A program made the position numbers and the translations under genes. Shown piece by piece: positions 35,553 through 43,181 of a DNA stretch of 64,000 nucleotides. How positions within the stretch are numbered: the stretch's first letter is position 1; each line of letters starts with the position of its first letter. The notes beneath the pieces were generated by a model. It did not search any database, was not told the origin of the DNA, and saw only the letters and a program-made list of their open reading frames with translations. Source of the stretch: Pyxidicoccus trucidator (GTDB lineage Bacteria; Myxococcota; Myxococcia; Myxococcales; Myxococcaceae); assembly GCF_010894435.1 (NCBI RefSeq), contig NZ_JAAIXZ010000002.1, positions 620,001 to 684,000 on the forward strand, given 5' to 3'.

Positions 35553-35917
35553 GCGGTGTCCTTCCTGGAGGCGTCGTCCCCGAAGCGCGTGGGCCTGGTG
35601 GGGCCCGGCTCGAGGGAGGTGACGCCGGGGAGTGTGGGGGCCGGAGTCCCGGCCCGCTTCGATGAGGCCCGGTCAGGCTTCCAGGAAGGCAGGGGAGCGC
35701 TCAAGAGAGTCGCCGCCCACCCCAGTCCCGCCGCGTTGGCGGCGAACAGGGGCGGCTCCACCGGTCCGACCTCCCAGGGCGGCTCCGCTCGCGGGTGCCC
35801 CGGACGGAGGGCCTCCCGCGCGGCCTCACGCTCCGTGTGGCTCCGGACCCGGACGTTGCCTGTCCGTCATCCCGGCAGCTCCCCCGAGTCCGGGCCCACA
35901 TGGGCTCCACGAATAAA
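35553..35917. other. Gene-free divergent upstream region
   Basis: About 365 bases between two divergent genes. Open frames here have no ribosome-binding site and low-complexity composition, so none is called. Apart from the promoter candidate at its right edge I see no repeat, RNA or operator. Confidence 0.4.
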
Positions 35918-35946
35918 TTGACTCTCCGGCCCAGCCGTCCTGTTCT
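35918..35946 (+). promoter_or_regulatory. Candidate promoter of the lipoprotein/ABC operon
   Basis: TTGACT (35918-35923, 5 of 6 to the -35 consensus) is 17 bases from TGTTCT (35941-35946). Transcription would start at or next to the ATG at 35953, and no Shine-Dalgarno sequence is visible, so translation could be leaderless. Confidence 0.45.
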
Positions 35947-35952
35947 GCCGTC

Positions 35953-37614
35953 ATGTTCCGCCGAGCCTGGCTTCCGACCCTTCTCCTCGTGCTCGCCGTC
36001 GCGGGCTGCTCCCGCTGTGGCAAGGAGGCCGGCCCCGCTGGCTCGAGCGCCGCGGCAGGGCCCGCCCGCTACCTCCCGCGCGATGCGCAGGCCGCCGTGG
36101 TCATCAACGACCTGGGCGCGCTCGGAGAGAAGCTGGCCCGGTTCCAGAACCTCAAGGTCGCCTCCTTCGCCGCGCAGCTCCAGAACTTCTCCTCCGCCGA
36201 GGGCTATGTCTCCGCGGTGATGCGGCAGGTGGGCGTGGACCTGCGCAGCCGCCAGGCGCTGGAGGCCGCCGGCATCGCTCCCGAGCGCGGCGCCGCCGCG
36301 GCCTTCCTCGGAGGCAACCGGGCCGTCTCCATCGTCGGCACCAAGGACGCCGACAAGCTGAAGGAGACCTTCGGCAACTTCGCGCGCAGCCGCCTGGGCG
36401 CCTCGGAGCAGAAGGAAGCGTCCGTGGACGGGGGCAAGCTCGTCACCTTCAGCCGCCCCGGCTCCACCGAGCCCGCCCTGGGCCTCCTCTTCCTGAAGGG
36501 CACCGACTACGCCCTGCTGGGGGCGGGCGCCTCGGTGGCCACGCTCGGCACACTGGCCACGCTGCCCCAGGAGAAGTCGCTCGCGAGCGAGCCCGTGCTG
36601 GCCGCGTCGCTCCAGCGGCTCCCCAAGGAGCGCGACTTCCACGTGTGGCTCCCCGGCGGCACCGGCTTCCTTGTCCCGGCGGGCACCGTCCAGGGCATCA
36701 CCTTCACGGGCCGCATCGAGGAGCGCGCGGTGACGGTGCACGCGGACGCGCCCTGGCCGGACACCCAGGCGTCGCTTGCGGCGCTGGACCCGATGAAGGA
36801 TGTCGCGGACCTGTCGGGCGCGCTGCCGGCGGACAGCTTCCTGGTGGCGCGCTTCCGGGGGGACCCGTCGCACCTCGACGGTGCGTGGCCGTACCTCCTG
36901 GGCGGCTACCTCACCCGCGCCGTGCAGAAGAGTGGCCTCGACATGAAGGGCGAGGTGCTCGACAACTTCAAGCCCGGCATCGTGCTGGGCATGTCGCTGT
37001 CGCCCACCGTGAATCTCGGCGCCGGCATGCCCTCGCTGGACTTGCGCCGCACCAACCCGTTCCGCTTCGTGCACCTCGTCGCGCTGGCGGACACCGAGGA
37101 CGCCGCCAAGACGCAGGCCACGCTGGAGAAGCTGCCGGCCATGGCCGAGGACTTCGGCGCCAAGGTGGAGCCTTCGGACCTGAAGGGCCAGAAGGTCTAC
37201 CTCACGTCCTACCGTGCCGGAGAGGGCGCCCACTTCGCCCTCGCTCCCAATGGACGGCTGGTGGTCGCCGCCCCGCGCGCCCGGCTGGAGGCCACGCTGG
37301 CCTCGCTCGCGAAGCCGTCCGGCGAGGGCCCGGTGGCCGCGGACCTGAAGGACGCCGGCAAGGACGCCGCCTTCGTCGCGGTGCTGGACTTGAAGCGCCT
37401 GTCGGACGCGGTGAAGAACCTGCCCTCCGAGGCGTGGGGCATCGGCGGCTTCGCAATCAAGGCCACCACCGTCCGCTGGCTGGAGGCCACCGACGACCTG
37501 CGCGCGGTGACGCTGGCCGTGTCGCGCAAGGAGAAGGCCCTGCAGGCGGAGCTGTCCCTGCGCCTCACGCCGGCCCCGCCGGCCTCCACCACCACCCAGC
37601 CGGCCACTCCGTGA
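35953..37614 (+). CDS. Large lipoprotein, DUF3352-like
   Basis: A 553-residue lipoprotein (lipobox AVAGC near residue 19). The body is two similar halves with repeated patterns such as VVINDLGALGEKLARF, DLSGALPADSFLVARFRGD and FVAVLDLKRLSDAVKNLP, typical of the DUF3352-type proteins of unknown function. Its stop overlaps the start of an ABC ATPase gene (GTGA at 37611-37614). That coupling to a LolCD-like transporter suggests it works with that transporter, perhaps as a periplasmic partner or substrate. Confidence 0.8.
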   Translation: MFRRAWLPTLLLVLAVAGCSRCGKEAGPAGSSAAAGPARYLPRDAQAAVVINDLGALGEKLARFQNLKVASFAAQLQNFSSAEGYVSAVMRQVGVDLRSRQALEAAGIAPERGAAAAFLGGNRAVSIVGTKDADKLKETFGNFARSRLGASEQKEASVDGGKLVTFSRPGSTEPALGLLFLKGTDYALLGAGASVATLGTLATLPQEKSLASEPVLAASLQRLPKERDFHVWLPGGTGFLVPAGTVQGITFTGRIEERAVTVHADAPWPDTQASLAALDPMKDVADLSGALPADSFLVARFRGDPSHLDGAWPYLLGGYLTRAVQKSGLDMKGEVLDNFKPGIVLGMSLSPTVNLGAGMPSLDLRRTNPFRFVHLVALADTEDAAKTQATLEKLPAMAEDFGAKVEPSDLKGQKVYLTSYRAGEGAHFALAPNGRLVVAAPRARLEATLASLAKPSGEGPVAADLKDAGKDAAFVAVLDLKRLSDAVKNLPSEAWGIGGFAIKATTVRWLEATDDLRAVTLAVSRKEKALQAELSLRLTPAPPASTTTQPATP

Positions 37615-38312
37615 TTCGCGCTCGCGACATCGTCAAGGAGTACGTGGATGGGGACGGCACGAAGGTGCGTGTCCTCGACGGCATGTCCCTGGACGTGGAC
37701 GACGGGGACTTCGTCGCGGTGGTGGGCCCGTCCGGCAGCGGCAAGTCCACGCTGCTGCACCTGCTGGGTGGCCTGGACGTGCACTACCAGGGCGAGGTGG
37801 AGGTGGGTGGCGTCAAGCTGCGCGGCCTGAACGACCAGGCCCTGGCGCGCTTCCGCAACACCCACGTGGGCTTCGTCTTCCAGTCCTTCCACCTCATCCC
37901 CAACCTCTCCGCGCTGGAGAACGTGCTGCTGCCTTCGCACTTCGGCGCGCCGCACGCGGATGCCCGCAAGCGCGCCGAGGCCATGCTGGAGCGCGTGGGC
38001 CTGGGCTCGAAGAAGGACCGCGCGCCCATCCGTCTCTCCGGCGGCGAGCGGCAGCGCGTGGCCATCGCCCGAGCCCTCTTTGGAGGCCCCAAGCTGCTCC
38101 TCTGCGACGAGCCCACGGGCAACCTGGACTCGGCCACCGGCGCAGGCGTCATCCAGCTCTTCCAGGAGCTGCACCGCGAGGGCCTCACCGTGCTGGCCGT
38201 CACCCACGAGGAGCGCATGAGCGCCGCGGCCCGCCGCGTGCTGCGGCTCAAGGAAGGGCGCCTCGTCGAGGAGCGCGCCGACCTGCACCTGGCCACCCGA
38301 GGTGCCCCGTGA
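37611..38312 (+). CDS. ABC transporter ATPase, LolD/MacB type
   Basis: A 233-residue ATPase with Walker A GPSGSGKST, Q-loop VFQSFHLIPNLSALENVLLP, signature LSGGERQRVAIARAL, Walker B LLLCDEPTGNLD and H-loop VTHE. The QSFHLIPNLSA and N-L-D-S features are those of the LolD/FtsE/MacB group, which drives mechanotransmission permeases rather than transport across the membrane. GTG start, overlapping the previous stop by 4 bases. Next gene: the permease, again with a 4-base overlap. Confidence 0.94.
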   Translation: MIRARDIVKEYVDGDGTKVRVLDGMSLDVDDGDFVAVVGPSGSGKSTLLHLLGGLDVHYQGEVEVGGVKLRGLNDQALARFRNTHVGFVFQSFHLIPNLSALENVLLPSHFGAPHADARKRAEAMLERVGLGSKKDRAPIRLSGGERQRVAIARALFGGPKLLLCDEPTGNLDSATGAGVIQLFQELHREGLTVLAVTHEERMSAAARRVLRLKEGRLVEERADLHLATRGAP

Positions 38313-39589
38313 GGCTGGACGCACTGTCCCGGCTCGTCCGACTGAGCCTCGCCCGCGAGCGCAAGGGCGCCATGTTCTCCGCCTTCGGCGTGGCCATGGG
38401 CGTGGGCGCGCTCGTCTTCTTCCTGGGCCTGGGCCTGGGGGTGGGGCGCGTCATCCGCGAGAAGATCTTCCCCACCGACGCGCGGCTGGTGGACGTGGTG
38501 CCCTCGGCGGTGTCGCTGGGCTCGCTGCTGGGTGGCGGCAAGCTGGACGCGGCCACCGTGGAGCGCCTGCGCGCGCTGGACGGCGTGGAGGACGCGTACC
38601 GGAAGATGAACGTGCGCGTGCCCGCGGTGACGCGCTACGACGGCGTCTTCTTCGGCACGAAGCTGCGCATGGGCATGGAAGTGCTCGCCGTGGGCGTGGA
38701 GCCCGGCCTGGTGAAGGGCGACGTGCAGCTCGGCGAGTTCAAGGACCCGGGCGAGGGCCAGCCCATCCCCGCGCTCGTCTCCACGCGGCTGCTGGAGCTG
38801 TACAACAAGACGTTCGCCCCGGCCCGCAAGCTGCCGCAGCTGTCGGCCAACATGATTGTCGGCTTCGGCTTCCCGGTGGAGTTCAACCGCTCCTACGTGG
38901 CCGCCGCGGTGCAGGGGCCCACCCGCTCCGCGACGACGCAGGTGGTGGGCGCGTCGGACCGGGCCATGCTCGCCGGCCTCACCATTCCGCTGGAGACGGC
39001 GGTGCGCATCAACCGCGAGGCCGGCGTGGACGCGGACAGCTTCTCCGGCGTCACCCTGGTGGCGAAGGACCCGTCGCGGGTGCCCGGCATCGTGGACGCG
39101 GTGAAGGGCATGGGGCTGGAAATCGACGACCAGGAGCGCCGCATGGCGGAGAACACGGGCGCGGCCGTTGCCCTCGTCACCTCCGCGCTGGCGCTGCTGT
39201 CCATCCTCATCTGCGTGCTGGCCGCCGTGAATATCGCCCATGCGCTGTCGGCCTCCGTCCGTGCGCGCGCGAAGGAGATTGGCGTCATGCAGGCGGTGGG
39301 GGCCTCGCGCTCGGACGTGCGTGGCATCGTCCTGGCCGAGGCCGCCGTGGTGGGCCTCGCCGGGGGCGTCGCCGGCACCGCGCTCGCGCTGCTGCTGGCC
39401 TTCGCGGTGAACCGGCTGGCCACGGGCTACCTGCCCAACTTCCCGTTCAAGCCCGACAGCTTCTTCTCCTTCCCCTGGCCGGTGGTGCTGGGCGGCGTGG
39501 TGCTGGGCCTCGTCGCCGCGCTCGCCGGCGCCTACTTCCCCGCCCGCCGCGCGGCCGCGACCGACCCGGCGCGCACGCTCGCCGGATGA
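38309..39589 (+). CDS. ABC permease, FtsX/LolC/MacB type
   Basis: A 426-residue permease with one N-terminal helix (about 25-48), a large periplasmic domain (about 50-275) and three C-terminal helices (about 285-420) carrying the FtsX signature (ARAKEIGVMQAVGASRSDVRGIVLAE). The closing AYFPARRAAATDPARTLAG is typical. With the ATPase it should extract or move lipoproteins, or transmit force across the membrane. Only one permease gene is present, so the complex may be a homodimer as in MacB. Confidence 0.93.
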   Translation: MRLDALSRLVRLSLARERKGAMFSAFGVAMGVGALVFFLGLGLGVGRVIREKIFPTDARLVDVVPSAVSLGSLLGGGKLDAATVERLRALDGVEDAYRKMNVRVPAVTRYDGVFFGTKLRMGMEVLAVGVEPGLVKGDVQLGEFKDPGEGQPIPALVSTRLLELYNKTFAPARKLPQLSANMIVGFGFPVEFNRSYVAAAVQGPTRSATTQVVGASDRAMLAGLTIPLETAVRINREAGVDADSFSGVTLVAKDPSRVPGIVDAVKGMGLEIDDQERRMAENTGAAVALVTSALALLSILICVLAAVNIAHALSASVRARAKEIGVMQAVGASRSDVRGIVLAEAAVVGLAGGVAGTALALLLAFAVNRLATGYLPNFPFKPDSFFSFPWPVVLGGVVLGLVAALAGAYFPARRAAATDPARTLAG

Positions 39590-40356
39590 CACTCCCCTCG
39601 AAAAAGACCCTGCTGGCCAACCTGCTGAGCCTGGCCGCCATCGCCTGGATCTACGGCGGCGACCTGTCCGATGCCGTACGGGCGCGGAGCGCGGAGGTGG
39701 CCGCCTTCACCACGCTGCCCTCGCCGGTGGGGCCGGCGGTGGTGCTCGCCCTGGCCCTGCTGGCCACGCTGGTCGTCATCGGCGGCCTGACCCGGGGGAA
39801 GGAGGAGGGCTTCAAGGGGTACCGGCTGCTGCCCATCGTCCTGGTGGGCTCGCTCTTCGCGGACCTCGTCCTGGCGGAGAGCCGCGTGCCGCTGTCCTCC
39901 CTGGACATCGCCTCCATGTCCCTCCAGAGCTTTCACAGGCAGGCCCAGGAGCTGACCTCCGAGCAGGCCGTGCCGGACGACCCCCGGGTGCTCCAGCCGC
40001 TGCTGGAGCAGCTCGGCAGGCCGCCCTACCTCGTCCGGGGGGAGCCGGTGGCGGCGTACACGCTCCAGGTGCGCAAGGACTGCGAGGGCCCCGTGCGGGA
40101 GGCCCCCGGTGTCCTCCCGGGGACATTGCTGTATTGCGTCGCCCCGGAGCGGCGGGGCGCCTGGGTGACGCTGGTGGGGCTGCCGGCGGAGCAGCGCTTC
40201 GGCGTGCCCGCGGTGGTGTCCTCCGGGGGCGAGACGCGCTTCATGCTGGTGCGGCCGATACCCCCCGACGAGGAGGGTGCCGCGGCCTTTCGTGACGAGG
40301 AAGTGGCCAGAGAGGCCCCGGCCGCCGACGCGGGCACCTCCAGCGTCCGGCCCTGA
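39586..40356 (+). CDS. Inner-membrane protein of the LolCD-like operon, unknown
   Basis: A 256-residue protein with two or three hydrophobic segments in the first 105 residues (LLANLLSLAAIAWIYG, AVVLALALLATLVVIGGL, LLPIVLVGSLFADLVL) and a soluble C-terminal domain of about 150 residues with a Cys pair (KDC, LLYC). No known domain is recognised. The ATG overlaps the permease stop (ATGA), so it is almost surely part of the same machine. Confidence 0.75.
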   Translation: MTLPSKKTLLANLLSLAAIAWIYGGDLSDAVRARSAEVAAFTTLPSPVGPAVVLALALLATLVVIGGLTRGKEEGFKGYRLLPIVLVGSLFADLVLAESRVPLSSLDIASMSLQSFHRQAQELTSEQAVPDDPRVLQPLLEQLGRPPYLVRGEPVAAYTLQVRKDCEGPVREAPGVLPGTLLYCVAPERRGAWVTLVGLPAEQRFGVPAVVSSGGETRFMLVRPIPPDEEGAAAFRDEEVAREAPAADAGTSSVRP

Positions 40357-40423
40357 GCCGAAGCGGCCTTTCAGAAGGGCGGAGGCCCGCCTGCTTGCTG
40401 AGGTAGGATGGGCCTTGCTGTGG

Positions 40424-40453
40424 TTGACCCTGTGGAGCGGCGATCGCTAGGCT
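40424..40453 (+). promoter_or_regulatory. Candidate promoter of the PEGA kinase gene
   Basis: TTGACC (40424-40429) and TAGGCT (40448-40453) are 18 bases apart, 25 bases before the GTG start at 40479. No clear Shine-Dalgarno sequence follows. Confidence 0.4.
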
Positions 40454-40478
40454 CCCCTGCGAACGGACCCTCCCCCAC

Positions 40479-43085
40479 GTGACGACCTCTCAACCGAAGC
40501 GGCAGCCCATCCCGTTTGGGAAGTACCTCCTTCTGGACCGCATCAACATCGGCGGCATGGCGGAGGTGTGGCGCGGGAAGCAGTTCGGCGCGAGCGGCTT
40601 CGAGCGGCTCGTGGCCATCAAGCGCATCCTCCCCAACATTGCGGAGGATGAAGAGTTCATCTCGATGTTCATCGACGAGGCGAAGATCAGCGTCCAGCTG
40701 ACCCACGCCAACGTTGCGAGCATCTACGAGCTGGGCCACATCTCCAGCAGCTACTTCATCTCGATGGAGTACATCCCCGGCAAGGACATGCGGGCCATCT
40801 TCGACCGCTGTCGGAAGAAGGGTGAGCCCGCGCCGGTGCCGCTGGTGGCCTTCTGCGTGTCCAAGATGTGCGAGGGCCTGGACTACGCCCACCGGAAGAA
40901 GGACGGGATGGGGCGGGAAATGGGCATCGTCCACCGCGACATCTCGCCGCAGAACATCCTCATCTCCTACGAGGGGGAGGTGAAGGTCATCGACTTCGGC
41001 ATCGCCAAGGCGGCCGGCAAGGCCACCAAGACGCAGGCCGGCATCCTCAAGGGCAAGTTCGGCTACATGAGCCCGGAGCAGATCCGCGGCCTGCCGCTGG
41101 ACCGGCGCTCGGACGTGTTCGCCATTGGCGTGTGCCTCTACGAGATGCTGACCGGTGAGCGCCTCTTCGTGGGCGACAGCGACTTCAGCGTCCTGGAGAA
41201 GGTGCGCAAGGCCGAGGTGCCGCCGCCCTCCACGTACAACCGCCGCATCCCCGAGGCGCTGGAGAAGATCGTCCTCCGCGCGCTCGCGAAGGACGTGGAC
41301 GAGCGCTACCAGTACGCCAGCGAGCTGGGCGACGACCTGCAGCGCTTCCTCATCACCAGCGAGACCATCTTCGGCCGCAAGGACCTCATGCAGTACATGA
41401 AGTCCACGTTCGCCGAAGAGGTGGAGCGCGAGAAGCAGCGCCTCATCGACTACTCGGAAATCAAGCCGCCGGACGGGATGCTGGCCGCGCTGGAAGCGGC
41501 GTCGTTCAACAGCATGCCGGGCCAGCCCTCGGCCCCGCCGCAGGCGCCCGTGCCGGTGCCGGTGGTTCAGCCGGTGGCCCCGCAGCCGCCCCGCGCGACG
41601 GCCACCATGGGGACGGTGAGCCCCAGTGTGAGCAGCCCGCTGGGCGCCGGGGCCCGCCGCTCGCCCACGCTGGCCGCGCTGCCCAAGCTGACGGTTGCCC
41701 AGGCCGCGCCCGCCGCCAAGGAAGAAGAGCACCTGGCCACGCAGCTGGTGTCCAGCGACCACGTCTTCGACGACAGCCCGGAGCCCACCACGCAGCCGGG
41801 CGCCGCCGTCGGCCGCGCCGTCACGCCGCTGGAGTCGCGTGCCGTGCAGCCCGCCCACGAGGACGAGCCCACCACTGGCAAGACGGCGGTCCTCTCGTCT
41901 CCGCCCACCGGGCTGCCACCGTCGGCGCCGCGCCTGTCCCAGTCGAGCATGCCGGCGACGATGCCGCCCCCGCCCGTCGCGCCGCCGCGCCCGTCGATGA
42001 GCGTGCCCACGCTGTCGCCCACGGACGCGGCGCCTCCGCCCACGCTGCGCCCCTCTCGTGGCAACGAGCTGCCGCCGCGCCTCGGCAGGGACCTGCCGCC
42101 GGACGTGTCCCAGGGGATTCCGCGCTCGGCGCTGCCGCCGGACGTGTCCCAGGGCATTCCTCGCTCCGCGCTGCCGCCCTCGGTCAACCAGGGCGCTGGC
42201 GCCCGCGGCCTGCAGCACGACGAGGACGAGGACGAGCAGGAGCGGCCGACGGCCGCCGTCCCCGCGCTCGCGCTCGCGGGACGGGGCCTGGACAAGCGGG
42301 TGGTGCTCTTCGGCGGGCTGGGCGTGTTGGCGCTGGTCGTGCTGGCCCTGCTCGGCTGGGCGCTCTCGGGCCCGGGCACCGGCTATGTGCTGGTGGACCT
42401 GCAGCGCGTGCCGGAAGGCGCCCAGGACAAGGTCCAGGTGATGCTGGACATGCAGCAGGTCCCCATCGAGAAGGGCAGCACCACGCTGCTGCGCGAGGTG
42501 CCCGCCGGCCGGGTCATGGTCGTGGTGAGCGCGGTGGGCTACAAGCCCTTCACCACCACGGTGGATGTCACCAAGGGCAAGGACGTCACCAACGTGCAGG
42601 CGGTGCTGGAGAGCCTGACGCCTTCGGCGACCCTGATGCTCGTCACCCAGCCGGACGACGCCCAGGTGAAGGTCGACGGCAAGGTGGTGCGCACCCAGGG
42701 CAAGACGGACGCCTTCCTCAACGACGTGCCCGTGTCCGGGGATGCGTGGATGGTGGAGGTGAGCGCTCCGGGCTTCAAGCCCCAGTCCAAGCAGGTGGCG
42801 GTGTCCGGCGGAGGCCGGGCGCAGGCGACCATCAAGCTGGAGCCCCTGGTGACGAAGGTGGCCGTCAAGGTCGAGTCCAAGCCGGCCGGCGCCACCATCT
42901 TCGTGGACGGCAAGGACCTGGGGGCCACCACCCCGGCGACCGTGCAGGTGCCCGCCAGCTCCAGGCAGTTCCTGCTGAAGCTGAAGTGCCACGACGCGGC
43001 CGAGGTGGACGTGCCAGACTCGAAGGACGGGCAGGAACTGGCCATCGCGCCGGTTTCCCTCAAGCGGCAGCGCGGCTGCCGTTAG
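40479..43085 (+). CDS. Ser/Thr protein kinase with membrane helix and PEGA-like repeats
   Basis: An 868-residue eukaryote-like kinase. The kinase domain (about 13-285) has GGMAEVWRG, the ATP-binding Lys in VAIKRIL, HRDISPQNIL, DFG in VIDFGIAKA and MSPEQIRG. A Pro/Ala-rich linker of about 300 residues follows, holding a 13-residue tandem repeat. One membrane helix lies at about 606-626. The periplasmic C-terminus has three PEGA-type repeats (PAGRVMVVVSAVGYKPFTTT, GDAWMVEVSAPGFKPQ, KPAGATIFVDGKDLG). PEGA domains probably bind envelope glycans. It is a myxobacterial-type Pkn protein with GTG start; a hairpin terminator follows. Confidence 0.93.
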   Translation: MTTSQPKRQPIPFGKYLLLDRINIGGMAEVWRGKQFGASGFERLVAIKRILPNIAEDEEFISMFIDEAKISVQLTHANVASIYELGHISSSYFISMEYIPGKDMRAIFDRCRKKGEPAPVPLVAFCVSKMCEGLDYAHRKKDGMGREMGIVHRDISPQNILISYEGEVKVIDFGIAKAAGKATKTQAGILKGKFGYMSPEQIRGLPLDRRSDVFAIGVCLYEMLTGERLFVGDSDFSVLEKVRKAEVPPPSTYNRRIPEALEKIVLRALAKDVDERYQYASELGDDLQRFLITSETIFGRKDLMQYMKSTFAEEVEREKQRLIDYSEIKPPDGMLAALEAASFNSMPGQPSAPPQAPVPVPVVQPVAPQPPRATATMGTVSPSVSSPLGAGARRSPTLAALPKLTVAQAAPAAKEEEHLATQLVSSDHVFDDSPEPTTQPGAAVGRAVTPLESRAVQPAHEDEPTTGKTAVLSSPPTGLPPSAPRLSQSSMPATMPPPPVAPPRPSMSVPTLSPTDAAPPPTLRPSRGNELPPRLGRDLPPDVSQGIPRSALPPDVSQGIPRSALPPSVNQGAGARGLQHDEDEDEQERPTAAVPALALAGRGLDKRVVLFGGLGVLALVVLALLGWALSGPGTGYVLVDLQRVPEGAQDKVQVMLDMQQVPIEKGSTTLLREVPAGRVMVVVSAVGYKPFTTTVDVTKGKDVTNVQAVLESLTPSATLMLVTQPDDAQVKVDGKVVRTQGKTDAFLNDVPVSGDAWMVEVSAPGFKPQSKQVAVSGGGRAQATIKLEPLVTKVAVKVESKPAGATIFVDGKDLGATTPATVQVPASSRQFLLKLKCHDAAEVDVPDSKDGQELAIAPVSLKRQRGCR
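42093..42170 (+). repeat. 39-base tandem repeat inside the kinase linker
   Basis: Two copies of a 39-base unit encode LPPDVSQGIPRSA twice, followed by a diverged third copy (LPPSVNQGAG). The copies differ at only a few third positions, so the duplication is recent or kept by selection. Confidence 0.75.
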
Positions 43086-43091
43086 CCCCAT

Positions 43092-43114
43092 GCCCGCTCC
43101 CCTCGGGAGCGGGC
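43092..43114 (+). terminator. Hairpin terminator after the PEGA kinase gene
   Basis: gcccgctccc and gggagcgggc form a perfect 10-base-pair stem with a three-base loop, 7 bases past the stop. There is no T tract. Confidence 0.6.
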
Positions 43115-43118
43115 GGGT

Positions 43119-43166
43119 CAGCTCCCCGTCCGGCGGAGCGACCAGCTCCCCATCCGGTGGAGCGAG
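43119..43166 (+). repeat. 24-base tandem repeat upstream of the AAA ATPase gene
   Basis: Two copies of cagctcccc(g/a)tccgg(c/t)ggagcga(c/g), each internally able to pair gctcc with ggagc. It lies between the terminator hairpin and the ribosome-binding site of the next gene. Confidence 0.55.
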
Positions 43167-43181
43167 AGGAGGCGTGTGGCT

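Noticed and set aside
35547..35921. A 124-codon plus-strand frame in the divergent gap
   Set aside because: It has no ribosome-binding site, its product is low-complexity and it overlaps the esterase start and the candidate promoter.
42093..42200. Short repeats that could suggest a CRISPR array
   Set aside because: The repeats are contiguous, in frame and without spacers, inside the kinase linker.
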